A stretch of 64,000 bases of DNA from Costus lasius (taxonomy: Eukaryota > Streptophyta > Magnoliopsida > Zingiberales > Costaceae), in assembly GCA_027563935.2 (NCBI GenBank), contig CM050450.1, forward strand, positions 32,785,439 through 32,849,438, written 5' to 3'. Below, piece by piece: positions 19,195 to 33,100 of this stretch; the first letter of the stretch is position 1, and the number at the start of each line of letters is the position of its first letter. A program made the translations under genes and the position numbers. The notes under the pieces are model-generated. The model did no database searches, was not told the origin of the DNA, and was given only the letters and a program-made list of their open reading frames with translations.

Positions 19195-22100
19195 TGATGT
19201 GGCCAGAAGTGCACGTCTTTATCAAAGTAATAAAATAAGATCATTCCCAACGAGGATCTGGCAATCAAGTACCGATTACATGATTTGTTTATATCTAGAC
19301 AATTCAAAGTGTGGTTTTGTTTTGAAATTTTTAAGTGTGAAAGAACAAAAGCTAGTGTTTCAGGTAGAAATCGATATATAGAAAGTCGGACCTGGGGTTT
19401 CACCACATTGACAATTATGAATTTAGTAAAATAAAATATTTGAAAAGAAAATTAAAGTGTTGAAAGGGATTTTTCCTAATGTATAGATTACCTCATGCCG
19501 AAGCATAATTCGGTATCTATTCACATCAATTCCCTACTCTCGTGACAATTAACATGAATAGACCCATTAAGTTATGTGAAAAATCAGGAAATCCTTCAAG
19601 TAAACTGGAACTACTCTCGTGATTGAATTCACAGGTTTAATAAGAATAGATCCGACATTCTGATTCACCTCCTGGTCCTTCTCATGATGTCTATGTTGGG
19701 GTATGCCCTTAAGGCTAATGTTTGAGGCATTGGGATTATTTCAGTATCATGTATAAACTCTATGTTTATAAAGGCAATGGTTGTTATTCAGGTTGTTACA
19801 TCATCTGCTGCAATATGTATACTTCTGAATAATGTCTCAATGCTGTTCAGCTTGGCTGACATGCAGTATTGTCCTTAGTCGAGATATCTTGGTGAACATG
19901 AGACAGCCTTGATATGATTGAGACTAATATGTGTTCTAATCTTATAGGATGCTTCGAGCATGGAATAAGATGTAGACTCATGGGTACATTGGATGTACTG
20001 GACAGACCCTACTTAGGATGTTCAATTGCTTCTCACAATGTGAATAATCCTTATATGCAAACAAGTGGCATATTTCCTCTGACTTGAGATCACTTCTGTT
20101 TCTAAATGATGATTGGCATTATTTTGAGGTAGTTCAATATCATTTGAAACATAATGGTTATAGACTATCTTGGATAATGAGCATGAGTCATGTTAGGGCA
20201 CTAGTGATAGATATAGGATTGCCGTCTCCTTGTTTGGAGTGTGATGTTCTATAGGGGCCCCCTGGATGAGATGATTGAGAAAGTGTATGGCCATACCCAG
20301 ATGACTATGTTCATCTGATCTAATCATTCTCATCATATTGGAATTACAGGCTTGACACGCTTGTCCAATAAGAACATCCAGTGGCAAAGGAAACACATAT
20401 GTCAAGTGACTTGGGTTCACACTTGTGCTGTGGTTTGGGTGTAGTCTTGGAAGACTCTTTCCTTTATATCGGGAGACAGTGATGTGTTGCTAGATACCCC
20501 TCACTGATCGTGATAACGTAAGTTATCGTTACCGACATTTAAAGGAAACCCTTAGGGTCGCACAATTTGATGATATGGCTTACTTGAGTCAGATCGTGTG
20601 GACTGAATTGTTTTGGTTCAGTTTAATGGGATTTAAACTCTGATTGTAAGTGAGATCTGGTCTGATCATGTTTGATTGATTAGGGCTTGAGATCGGTAAG
20701 CTTCGATCGAGAGAATTGATGCTAGATCAATGAGATCAAGAGCATCAAGAGATGAATGGTTAGATCTTGAACCTTTTGGTTTTATATGATCTAGACCAAG
20801 GCTTGGCTTAATTTGGTCTTTGAACCAAATGTAATTGAACCGGCTCATCATAGTGAGTGCATGGTTCAATGGGAGAGGAAAATGCGATGGTTCAATCGGA
20901 GTGAACGCATCACACGTTGAGGGCTTACTATTTTTGGAAGTCATGCTTTCCAAATTAGTGAACGCCTCTACATTCGTGGGTGTGGTGCTATTCTTCTCTC
21001 TCGCCTCTTCCTCTCGACGCCTCTCTCTCGTGTGGTGAGTCTTCACGCCAAGGAGGAGATCCGGTTAGCCAAGGAAAGACATCTCTTCTCTTCCACACAA
21101 AAGGACACCTTGGAGCCTTGCTAGCACAAGGATCGACAAGGAGTAGGCGATCAATCATCTTTGTGTGTGATTGCTTTGGAGGAGAGCCGCTCGCCCTCTT
21201 GCTTCCAAGACGCCATCCAAGAAATGGCATTGGTATGATCTCTCTTTTGATCTATACAATCTACAAGTTGATCATATATTCATGCATGCGATCCTAGGAA
21301 ACCCTAGATTCCGCCCATGCAATTTTGTTTGCGCATGCTTTAGGGTTTCGCCCCCTTTAGGGAACTTTCAGTCTAAGACATAAACATACTTGGCTAGAGT
21401 AAATTGTGAAATAAACTCAATCCTAATCAAATCAACTCTACAAAAATCATGACAAAGACTTAATAAAACAAGTTAATTCATAAATCGTCAGTGGGCTACA
21501 TCCCTAATCCCGAAATAAAGTTTAAGCGAATATGTTTATAGAAAACAACATGTATATTGATGAATTTTGCATGAAAACTGAATAAAATTACATGAAAAAT
21601 ACTAGAAAAGTAATTGCAAACCCTTATCCTCGATCTGGAGATGAAGATGGAGTGTCCAATTCTTCCTTTGCGTGATCTTCTTGCTCGAATTTTGCCTAGA
21701 AATTGATCTTTGCCCTAGCCACTGCCTATGTTCATCTTTGCCGTAAAAGTTTCCTTAACCCGCTGAAAATCCTTCCTTTTATAGTTCAATTGGTTTAGAG
21801 CCCATATAGGAAGGTTTCTGCAGAGTTGGTTGAGTTTTGACTCGATTCGAGGCCGAATCGAGTGAAAAACCATATGGGGGCGGAAGTACTCATGGCACGT
21901 GAGTCATTCACGGCTGCGGCCGTGAAAGTTTGCAGGAATAAAAGCTGTGTACACAGAGAAACTCACAGCTTGTGAAGGATTCACGGCCTCACCCGTGAAA
22001 GTTTCTGTGCACTATTGTACTTAGCCGCAGAACTATTCCTTGAAGCTCAAAACTCACGGCTGGTGAAGGACTCATGGCCGCGACCATGAATCTTGTGTTT

Positions 22101-22349
22101 GGCTTCCGTTTCGCTCTAAATTTGACACACGACCTCATTTTTTTCCTCAGGAATCATGCTGTTGCATCAAAACTCATGAAATTCATCATTTATATGCGAT
22201 TTTACCTGCATTTTCATGAAAACCAAGAAAAATAAAGATTTCATACCAAAGGAAGTAAAAACACTGAAAATTAGTATAAAATCATGCAATTAAGCCTAAA
22301 ATACCATAAAAAAACACATTTAAAAACATGATTTAAATGCAACTCATCA
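19195..22349 (-). repeat. 3' LTR of Athila-like element E1 (carries a solo Copia LTR)
   Basis: Minus-strand LTR with plus-strand edges TGATGTGGCC (left) and GCAACTCATCA (right). Excluding the inserted solo LTR and one duplication copy it is 1,473 bp. Next to its right edge lies ACTTGTCCTCAACC (reverse complement GGTTGAGGACAAGT), the Athila/Tat pre-LTR signature. Its left edge matches the end of the H LTR at 4,450-4,509. It contains three imperfect TCACGGC...GTGAA modules at about 21,895-22,105. No coding sequence. Confidence 0.65.
19694..21370 (+). mobile_element. Solo Copia LTR (D-like) inside the E1 LTR
   Basis: 1,677 bp from TGTTGGGGTATGCCC to GGGAACTTTCA, flanked by perfect 5-bp duplications GTCTA at 19,689-19,693 and 21,371-21,375. 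The sequence closely follows the LTRs of element D along its length, including the conserved TTTCCTTTATATCGGGAGA block, a candidate TATA region. No internal sequence remains, so it is a solo LTR left by LTR-LTR recombination. Confidence 0.9.
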
Positions 22350-22595
22350 AAATACCCTAGACTTGAAGTTTTACTTGTCCTCAACCAATATTTTGATATG
22401 TAAAGAGAATGTAAAGATAAGGCATACTTGTTCATTCTCCTTTAAAAATGTCCTTAGTCCACAATTATAAGTAATCAATCCTTCAAAACTCAAGTAACTT
22501 AAGAAAAATTATAAAAATAAATTCCCAAGAGTTTACAATCCAAGATAAATAAAAGGCATCGTTTATGTCATATCATTTATCCTTCACTTACTAAG
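22350..22595 (-). other. E1 internal region next to its 3' LTR (polypurine tract and 3' UTR)
   Basis: Minus-strand 3' end of the E1 internal part: polypurine-type sequence at about 22,350-22,380, then AT-rich non-coding DNA. It ends at the duplication CTAAG (22,591-22,595). The same element resumes at 63,366 after a 40,770-bp insertion. Confidence 0.65.
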
Positions 22596-22699
22596 TGTGA
22601 CGCCCGGGGTACTTTGGGGTACTGCCCCGCCTATCCCATGGACTCATGGAGGTTATGAGTAGGGATGAAGGGGGTAAAGTTGGAGAAGAGCATGAGAAG

Positions 22700-24379
22700 T
22701 GAAAGGGGGGGCGAAACCCTAAACGCATGCACTTCTAAAATTTTGCATGGGCGGAAATAAGGATTTCAACATGATCGCATGTGGCATGAACATATGATTA
22801 ACTTAAAGCCTTCATAGATCAACACAAAGATTTTACCATAGCCATTGTTTGGATGGCGACTTGGAAATAAGAGGGCGATGTGGCTCTCCTCCAAAGTGAA
22901 CGCACACAAGATGGTGATGGCTTCTTCCTTCTTGGCGTTCCTTGTGCTAGCAAAGCTCTCCAAGGTGTCCTAGCCGTGTGAGGAGAATGAGATGCTCTCT
23001 TGGCGTTTTCGAACCTCCTCCTTGGCGTGAAGTCACTCTACCAAAATGAGAGGAGTCTCGAGAGTAGAAGATGGGCGACGAGAGAAGCGTTACCCTCGAA
23101 CGTGGAGGCGTGCTTCTATTTTGGAAAAATTCAACTTCCAAAAATAGCAAGCCCTCAACGCATGATGCGTTCACTCCAAGTGAACCGATCACATCTTCTT
23201 CTCCCTTTGAACCATGCGTTCATATAATGAACCGGTTCTATAGAATTTGGTTCAAAGACCAAATCAAACCAAGCCTTGGTCTAGACCTTATTAAACCGAA
23301 AGGCTCAAGATCTAACCACACATCTCTTGATGCTCTTGATCTCATCGATCTAGCATCAATTCTCTCGATCGAAGCTTACCGATCTCAAGCCCTAATCAAT
23401 CAAACATGATCAGACCAGATCTCACTTACAATCAGAGTTTAAACTCCTTTAAACTGAACCTAAACAATTCAGTCCACACGATCTGACATAAGTAAGCCAT
23501 ATCATCAAATTGTGCGACCCTAAGGGTTTCCTTTAAATGTCGGTAACAATAACTTAAGTTATCACGATCAGAGAGGGGTATCTAGCAACACATCACTGTC
23601 TCCCGATATAAAGGAAAGAGTCTTCCAAGACTACACCCAAACCACAGCACAAGTGTGAATCCAATTCACTTGACATATGTATTTCCTTTGCCACTGGATG
23701 TTCTCGTTGGACAAGCGTGTCAAGCCTGTAACTCCAACATGATGAGAGTGGTTAGATCAGATGAACATAGTCATCTGGGTATGGCCATACACTTTCTCAA
23801 CCATCTCATACAGGGGGCCCCTTTAGAACATCACACTCCAACTAGGAGAGGCAATCCTATATCTATCACTAATGCCCTAACATGACTCATGCCCATTATC
23901 CAAGATAATCTATAACCATTATATTTCAAATGATATTGAACTACCTCAAGACAATGCCAATCATCATTTAGAAACACAAGTGATCTCAAGTCAGAGGAAA
24001 TATGCCACTTGTTTGCATATAAGGATTATTCACATTGCGACAAACAATCGAACATCCTTAGTAGGGTCTGTCCAGTACATCCAATGCACCTATGAGTCTA
24101 CATCTTATTCCATGCTCGAAGCATCCTATAAGATTAGAACACATATTAGTCTCAATCATATCAAGGCTGTCTCATGTTTACCAAGATATCTCGACTAAGG
24201 ACTATACTGCATGTCAGCGAAGCTGAACACTATTGAGACATTATTCAGAAGTATACATATAGCAGCAGATAATGCAACAACCTGAATAACAACCATTGCC
24301 TTTATAAACATAGAGTTTATACATGATACTGATAATAACCCAAGGCCTCAAACATTAGCCTTAAGGGCATACCCCAACA
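22700..24379 (-). repeat. 3' LTR of Copia A
   Basis: 1,680 bp, plus-strand edges TGAAAGGGGGGGCG and GCATACCCCAACA. The adjoining ATCTCCCACTTGCA at 24,380-24,393 is the polypurine tract on the minus strand. Its uninterrupted copy is the template that proves how the split 5' LTR (39,219-39,568, 51,241-51,672, 60,809-61,703) fits together. Confidence 0.9.
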
Positions 24380-24399
24380 ATCTCCCACTTGCACTTAAT

Positions 24400-27300
24400 C
24401 TAATGGTTGAGAAATCTCAAACCCATATTATTACAGTGCTTCTCATGCTTCTGCTGCGCCAGAGGCTTTGTAAGCGGGTCAGCTAGATTGTCATCTGTAT
24501 GAACCTTGCAGATCTTGATCTCTCCACGATCTATGATCTCACGGATCAAATGAAACCTTCTCTGTATGTGCTTGGACTTCTGGTGCGACCGTGGTTCCTT
24601 TGCTTGTGCTATTGCTCCAGTGTTATCACAGAAGATAACCAAAGGATCTGCACTCGAAGGAACAACACCAAGTTCCTGAACTAACTTACGAATCCACACT
24701 GCCTCCTTTGATGCTTCTGAGGCTGCAACATACTCGGCTTCTGTTGTGGAATCAGCAACAATAGATTGTTTGAAACTTTTCCACACCACTGCTCCTCCAT
24801 TCAAGCTAAAAACATAGCCTGATTGCGATCGAAAATCATCTTGGTCAGATTGGAACGAAGCATCAGTATATCCTTCAATACTGAGTTCTTCCTGACCTCC
24901 ATAAATCAAGAACATATCTTTGGTCCTCCGAAGATATTTTAAAATATTCTTGACCGCAATCCAGTGTGCCTTACCTGGATTACTTTGGAATCGACTGGTC
25001 ACGCTTAACCCGTAAGCGACGTCTGGGCGAGTACACAACATCGCATACATTATGGACCCAATAGCCAAAGCATAAGGCGTATTGTCCATTTCATCTTTCT
25101 CAGACTGTGTTTGAGGACACTGGCTCTTTGAAAGATTTAGACCATGTCTGACTGGAAGATATCCTCTTTTAGAATTTTCTAAATGGAATCTCTCCAGGAC
25201 TTTATCGATGTAAGTACTCTGGCACAGCCCGAGAAGCCTATTAGATCTATCTCTATAGATCTGCACACCTAATACATAGGCTGCTTCTCCTAAATCTTTC
25301 ATCTGGAAACATTTTCTTAACCATGCTTTGACCGCATGCAGTTCAGGAATATCGTTTCCAATGATCAAGATATCATCGACGTAGAGGACTAGGAAAATAA
25401 TCACGCTCCCACTAAACCTCTTATATACACATGGGTCATCTTCATTTTTGATGAAACCAAATTCACAAACTGATTCATCAAAACGAATATTCCAGCTTCT
25501 AGATGCTTGTTTTAGTCCATAAATGGACTTCTTTAATTTGCATATTTTATGACGATCTGATGGATTGATGAATCCTTCAGGTTGTGTCATATACACATCC
25601 TCTTCTAGTTTTCCATTAAGGAAAGCGGTCTTCACATCCATTTGCCAGATCTCATAATCATAATATGCAGCTATGGCGAGAATAATCCGAATAGACTTGA
25701 ACATAGCTACAGGAGAGAAAGTTTCATCATAATCTATTCCGTAGATTTGTTTGAAACCTTTCGCAACTAGCCTGCCCTTATAGGTAACTACGTTACCATC
25801 CATGTCAATCTTCTTCTTGAAGATCCACTTACAGCCTATAGGGATTACTCCCGGAGGCGGATCAACCAAATCCCAGACTTGGTTATCTGACATGGAATCC
25901 ATCTCGGCTCGCATAGCTTCAAGCCATCTTGCTGATTCCGGTCCACTGACCGCATCCGCATAAGTGAGGGGTTCATCATCAATGATGTAGACTCCGTCAT
26001 AGCGCTCAGGCTGTCAACGGATCCTTCCCGATCTTCGCGGTTCCTGTGATATCTGAGCCTCAGGTTGAACATCAACTTGTTCTATTTGCTCAGGCTCATC
26101 CAACTGAGCTTGACTACTTTGTCCCTCTTCTGGACTTTCATCCAGATTTATTTCTCTCCCACTGGCTTCTTGCAGAAGAAATTCCTTCTCAAGAAAAATA
26201 GCCGTACGAGCAACAAATACTTTGTTCTCTTTGGGATCGTAGAAATAATAACCCTTAGTTTCTTTAGGGTAACCGACAAAGATACATTTATAAGATCTGC
26301 TCTCTAGTTTCCCAGAGGCGAGCTTTTTGACATAAGCCTCGCAACCCCAGATTTTAATAAATGTCAAGCTCGGCTGTTTCCCATACCATAACTCATATGG
26401 AGTCTTTGAAACGGCCTTGGATGGCACTCGGTTTAGTACCTTTGCAGCTGTTTCCAGTGCAAATCCCCAAAAGGAGTAAGGTAGAGTTGCCTGACTCATC
26501 ATTGAACGAACCATATCCAATAAGGTTCTATTTCTCCTCTCGGACACACCATTCCATTGCGGTGTTCCTGGCGGAGTGAGCTGTGAGATAATCCCACACT
26601 CCTTCAGATAGTAAGTAAACTCTCGACTCAAGTATTATCCACCTCGATCGGATCGAAGTACCTTGATATTCCGGCCTAGCTGATTCTGTACTTCATTTTT
26701 GAACTCTTTGAACTTGTCAAAAGATTCACTCTTATGTCTCATAAGATAGACATAACCATATCTACTGAAATCATCAGTAAAAGTAATGAAGTATAAATAG
26801 CCACCTCTGGCATGTTTACTAAATGGCCCACACACATCACTGTGAACGAGGTCAAGTAAACCTGAAGCCCTTTGACCTTTGTTAGAAAAAGGAGTCTTCG
26901 TCATTTTGCCCATTAAACAAGCTTTGCATGTATCAAGCTCCTCACAGGAGAATGATCCCAGCAGTCCATGGTCATGCAATCGCTTAATGCGCTTCTTGTT
27001 AATATGGCCTAAACGACTATGCCATAGCAAGGTGCTGTCATCAGCATACTTGGCTTTCTTATTATCAATTTGTTGTACAGAACATTCCATGTCCAACATG
27101 TATAACCCATTGTTAATCAACCCAGTAGCATAAAGAATATTATCAAATGAAATACAACACTTTAAAGTTTTGCATTCAAAGGAAAACCCTTTCCTGACAA
27201 GAGCAGGAATTGAGATAATATTCTTAGTTATGCTCGGTACAAAATAACAATTGTCCAGTTCTAATACAAAACCAGATGGTAAAGAGATGTTATATTGTCC

Positions 27301-28287
27301 TACAGCAACAGCAGCAACCCGTGCCCCGTTTCCAACTCGTAGGTCCACCTCATGCTGTCCCACCTGTCTTCTTCTCTTGAGTTCCTGTACATTTGAACAA
27401 ATGTGAACTCCACATGCAGTGTCCAACACCCATGAAATAGAAGAAGATACCATGACTTCAGTCACGAAAATACCTGAGCCAGAAGTGAAAGCCTTGCTTC
27501 CCTTCTTGTCTCCTTGGAGCGCTTTACAGTCCTTTTTCCAGTGACCCAACTGGCCATAATGGAAACATCTGTATTCCTTTGACCGCTTTATCTTTTGTTT
27601 CAGAGCCTTGTTGTAGCTCTTGATAGGGGCTTTGCCCTTCTTCCCCTTCTTCTTGTTCCTTGAAGGAACCATCAAGACAGAGGATGAAGGCTTTCCCTTC
27701 TCAAGAGTCTGCTCTGTAGTACAGAGCATGTTCAGTAACTCTGCCGGTGTACAGTCGATCTTGTTCATATTAAAATTAATGATGAACGGATCGAAAGAGG
27801 CCGGGAGAGACTGCAAGATGATGTATACAACAAGCTCCTGATTGACGGTGTGTCCCAGTTTCTCTAGAGCCTCTTTGTACCCAATCATCTTGAGTACGTG
27901 AGCTCCCACTGGACTTCCTTTAGTCAGTTTGCTCTTAAAGAAAAGTTTTGTCAAGTTATAGCATTCTGTCCTTGCCTGTGCAGCATACAGCATCTTGAGA
28001 TTTGCTATAATTTCAATAGCAGATAAATCCTCATGCTGACGCTATAGCTCTGGCGTCATAGACGCAAGCATAAGGCAAGCGACATCAATGCTATCATTGA
28101 CATGCTTCTCATAAGCATCCCGAACCGCCCTTGCGGCGTTCGCAGCGGGTTGAGGCGGTATTGCCGTCTCAAGGACATACAGCTTCCTCTCAGCCTTAAG
28201 AACAATCTTAAGGTGTCCGTACCAGTCTGAGAAGTTTGGCCCAGCAAACTTCTCCCTTTCCAGTAAGGATCGCACATTGAACCCTGT
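24400..28287 (-). pseudogene. Copia A gag-pol with three in-frame stops
   Basis: Single reading frame on the minus strand with no frameshift from 28,287 to 24,400. The codon aligned to the B start ATG is ACA at 28,287-28,285. Stops: TAG at 28,044-28,042 (in gag, CAG in relatives), TAA at 26,637-26,635 (integrase, after LRSDRGG) and TGA at 26,016-26,014 (CGA in B). Domains in order: gag, CCHC knuckle altered to CFHYGQLGHWKKDC (second Cys is Tyr), protease with LDTACGVHIC, integrase zinc motif with intact CKAC, integrase core, RT with YVDD, RNase H with YTDAS and complete C-terminal part ending at GLRFLNH. Inactive without outside proteins. Confidence 0.9.
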
Positions 28288-28439
28288 GGTGTTCGTTGCT
28301 GCAGGAATCTACAACAAAGCAAGAACAACAAGGTCAGTATCGATGTTAGAATCAATCCAGGACTTAAGAATGATTCCTTTCTCACTATTTTATCTGACTG
28401 AAAAATCCAATAAAATAGTCCGAAAGAGTAAAACTCTTT
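28276..28439 (-). other. Copia A leader, part next to gag
   Basis: First part of the untranslated leader of A. It is cut at TCTTT (28,435-28,439) by insertion of B and resumes at 37,539 with TCTTTTAGTGAGATGGG, as in the intact leader of B near 34,180. Non-coding. Confidence 0.85.
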
Positions 28440-30125
28440 TGAAAGTCCCCTAGAACAAGGGGGGCGAAACCCTAATAGGAGGCGCAACAAAACCTCTAGC
28501 GGAATCTAGGGTTTCTAACAGGATCGCATAGCATGTAACATATTCAACTTTCAATAAAAGGGATTCTTACCATTGCCATCGCTTAGATGGTGTCTTGGAA
28601 GGAAAGGCGCAAATGCTCCTTCTCCTAAGGTGACGCACACAATTGGTGTCGCCTACTCTTCCTTGGTGCTCCTTGTGCTAGGAAGGTTCCAAGAAGTCGT
28701 TGTCGAATGGAAGGGAAAGATCACCTTGCTTGGCCGAACACTTCCTCCTTTTCGTCTACACTTCTCCACACGAGAGTGCAAGTGCCGAATACTCAAGTTG
28801 GCGACGAGAGAGGAGGAGAAGCGAGAGAGTAGAGCGCCTTAGGCGTGAACGTGAGTAATGGTCACGTATGTGATCATGCTTTCTAAAAATAGAAAGCCAC
28901 TTACTCACATGCGATCATGGGTTTACACCTATCGCAAACTCCTCTCAATTTGAACCACACGCTCACTCAATGAGCTGGTTCAATTTGGTTTGGTTTAATA
29001 ACCAAATAAACCAAGCAATCAGTCCAGACCACAATAAACCCTAAGGCTCTTGATCTGACCGTCGATCTCTTGATGCTGCTGATCTCACTGATCTAGCATC
29101 CATTCTCTCAATCGAAGCTTACCAATCTCAAGCCCTAATCAATCAAACATGATCAGACCAGATCTCACTTACAATCAGAGATTAAATCCCTTTAAACTGA
29201 ACCTGAATAATTCAGTCCACACGATCTGACTTAAGTAAGCCATATCATCAAATTGTGCGACCCTGAGGGTTTCCTTTAAATGTCGATAACGATAACTCAC
29301 GTTATCACGATCAGTGAGGGGTATCTAGCAACACATCACTGTCTCCCGATATAAAGAAAAGAGTCTTCCAAGACTACACCCAAACCACAGCACAAGTGTG
29401 AATCCAACTCACAAGGCATGCATATTTCCTTTGCCACTGGATGTTCTTATTGGACAAGCGTGTCAAGCTTGTAACTCCAATATGATGAGCATGATTAGAT
29501 CAGATGCACATAGTCACCTGGGTATGGCCATACACTATTCTCAATCATCTCATCCAGGGGCCCCTTAAGAACATCACACTCCTTAAACAAGGAGACGGCA
29601 ATCCTTTGTCTATCACTAGTGCCCTAACCTGACTCAAGCTCACCATCCAAGATAGTCTATAATCATTATGTTTCAAATGATATTGAACTACCTCAAAATA
29701 ATGACAATCATCATTTAGAAAACACAAGTGATCTCAAGTCAGAGGAAATGTGCCACTTGTCGCAATCAAGGATTATTCACATTGTGACAAGCAATTGAAT
29801 AACCTAGTAGGGTCTGTCCAGTACATCCAATGTACCCATGAGTCTACATCTTATTCCATGCTCGAAGCATCCTATAAGATTAGAACACATATTAGTCTCA
29901 ATCATATCAAGGCTGTCTCATGTTCACCAAGATATCTCGACTAAGGACTTTATAGCATGTCAGCCCAGCTGAACAGCTTTGAGACATTATTCAGAAGTAC
30001 ACTTATTGCAGCAGACAATGTAACAAACTGAATAACAACCATGCCTTTATAAACATAAGAGTTTATACATGATACTGTTACAATCCCAAGGCCTCAAACA
30101 TTAGCCTTAAGGGCATACCCCAACA
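28440..30125 (-). repeat. 3' LTR of Copia B
   Basis: 1,686 bp, plus-strand edges TGAAAGTCCCCTAG and GCATACCCCAACA, next to the polypurine tract. Nearly identical to 35,852-37,538. Small open frames inside are not supported. Confidence 0.95.
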
Positions 30126-30139
30126 ATCTCCCACTTGCA
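30126..30139 (-). other. Polypurine tract of Copia B
   Basis: Reads TGCAAGTGGGAGAT on the minus strand directly before the LTR start TGTTGGGG. It is the expected primer for plus-strand DNA synthesis. The same tract is at 24,380-24,393 in A and 59,099-59,112 in D. Confidence 0.85.
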
Positions 30140-30145
30140 CTTAAT

Positions 30146-33100
30146 CTAATGGTTGAGAAATCTCAAACCCATATTATTACAGTGCTTCTCATGCTTCTGC
30201 TGCGCCAGAGGCTTAGTAAGCGGGTCTGCCAGATTGTCATCTGTATGTACCTTGCAGACTTTGATCTCGCCACGATCAATGATCTCCCTGATCAAATGAA
30301 ACCGTCTCTGTATGTGCTTGGACTTCTGGTGCGACCGTGGTTCCTTTGCTTGTGCGATTGCTCCAGTGTTATCACAGAAGATAACCAAAGGATCTGCACT
30401 CGAAGGAACAACACCAAGTTCTCTCACGAACTTACGAATCCACACTGCCTCCTTGGATGCTTCCGAGGCTGCAACATACTCGGCTTCTGTTGTGGAATCA
30501 GCAACAGTTGACTGTTTGAAACTCTTCCACACCACCGCTCCTCCATTCAAGCTAAAAACATAGCCTGATTACGATCGGAAATCATCCTGGTCAGACTGGA
30601 ACGAAGCGTCAGTATATCCTTCAATACTGAGTTCTTCCTGACCACCATATATCAAGAACATATCTTTGGTCCTCCGCAGATATTTTAAAATGTTCTTGAC
30701 TGCAATCCAGTGTGCCTGACCTGGATTACTTTGGAACCGACTGGTCACGCTTAACCCGTAAGCGACGTCTGGGCGAGTACACAACATCGCATACATAAAG
30801 GACCCAATAGCCGAAGCATAAGGCGTATTGTCCATTTCATCTTTCTCAGTCTGTGTTTGTGGACACTGACTCTTCGAAAGATTCAGACCATGTCTGACTG
30901 GAAGATATCCTCTTTTAGAATTCTCTAAATGAAATCTCTCCAGGACTTTATCGATGTAAGTACTCTGGCACAGCCCGAGAAGTCTCTTAGATCTATCCCT
31001 GTAGATCTTCACACCTAATACATAGGCTGCTTCTCCTAGATCTTTCATCTGAAAACACTTCCTTAACCATGCCTTAACCACATGCATTTCAGGAATATCG
31101 TTTCCAATGATCAAGATATCATCGACGTAGAGGACTAAGAAAGTAATCACGCTCCCACTAAACCTCTTATATACACACGGGTCATCCTCGTTCTTGATGA
31201 AACCAAATTCAGAGATTGATTCATCAAAACGAATATTCCAGCTTCTAGATGCTTGTTTAAGTCCATAAATAGACTTCTTTAACTTGCATATCTTATGACG
31301 ATCTGATGGATTAGTGAAACCTTCTGGTTGTGTCATATACACATCCTCATCCAGATTTCCATTCAGGAAAGCTGTTTTCACATCCATTTGCCAGATCTCA
31401 TAATCATAATATGCAGCTATCGCGAAAAGAATCCGAATAGACTTAAACATAGCTACAGGTGAGAAAGTTTCATCATAATCTATCCCGTAGATTTGTTTGA
31501 AACCTTTCGCAACTAGCCTGCCTTTATAGGTAACCACGTTACCATCCATGTCAATCTTCTTCTTGAAGATCCATTTACAGCCTATAGGGATAACTCCCGG
31601 AGGCGGATCAACCAAATCCCAGACTTGGTTATCTGACATGGAGTCCATCTCGGCGCGCATAGCTTCAAGCCATATCGCTAACTCCGGTCCACTGACCGCA
31701 TCCGCATAAGTGAGGGGTTCATCATTATCAATGATGTAGACTCCGTCATAGCGCTCAGGCTGTCGACGAATCCTTCCCGATCTTCGCAGTTCCCGTGATA
31801 TCTGAGCCTCAGGTTGTTCAGTAACCTGTTCCACCGGCTCAGGCTCATCCAACTGCGCTTGACCACTTTGTCCTTCCTCTGGATTCTCATCCAGCTTTAT
31901 TTCTCTCCCACTGGCCTCTTGCAGAAGAAACTCCTTCTCAAGAAATATGGCCGTCCGAGCAACAAATACTTTGTTCTCTTTGGGATCGTAGAAATAATAA
32001 CCCTTAGTTTCCTTAGGGTAACCGACAAAGATACATTTGTCAGATCTGCTCTCTAGTTTCCCAGAGGCGAGCTTTTTGACATAAGCCTCGCAGCCCCAGA
32101 TCCTGATAAAGGTCAAGCTCGGCTGTTTCCCATGCCATAACTCATATGGCGTCTTTGAAACTGCCTTGGATGGCACTCGGTTTAGTACCTTTGCAGCTGT
32201 CTCCAGTGCAAATCCCCAAAAGGAATATGGAAGAGTAGCCTGACTCATCATAGAACGAACCATATCAAGTAACGTTCTATTTCTCCTCTCGGACACACCA
32301 TTCCATTGCGGTGTTCCTGGCGGAGTGAGCTGTGAGATAATCCCACACTCTTTCAGATAGTCAGTAAACGCATGACTTAGGTATTCTCCACCTCGATCAG
32401 AACGAAGTGCCTTGATATTTCGGCCTAGCTGATTCTGTACTTCATTCTTGAACTCTTTGAACTTGTCAAAAGATTCACTTTTATGTCTCATTAAATAGAC
32501 ATACCCATATCTACTGAAATCATCAGTAAAGGTAATGAAGTACTGATAGCCACCTCTGGCATGTTTACTAAATGGCCCACACACATCACTGTGTATAAGG
32601 TCAAGTAAACCTGAAGCCCTTTGACCTTTGTTAGGAAAAGGTGACTTCGTCATTTTACCCATTAACCAAGCCTTGCATGTATCAATCTCCTCATAGGAGA
32701 ATGATCCCAGCAGTCCATGATCATGCAACCGCTTAATGCGTTTCTTGTTAATATGGCCTAAACGACTATGCCATAGCAAGGTGCTGTCATCAGCATACTT
32801 GGCTTTCTTAATATCAATATTTTGTATAGAACATTCCATGTCCAACATGAATAACCCATTGTTAATTGAACCAGTAGCATAAACAATATTATCAAAAGAT
32901 AAAACACACTTTGAAATATTGCATTCAAAGGAAAATCCCTTCCTGACAAGAGCAGGAATGGAGATAATATTCTTAGTAATGCTGGGAACAAAGTAACAAT
33001 TGTTCAGTTCCAATACAAGCCCAGATGGCAAAGAGATGAAATAGTCTCCTACAGCAACAGCAGCAACCCGTGCCCCGTTTCCAACTCGTAGGTCCACCTC

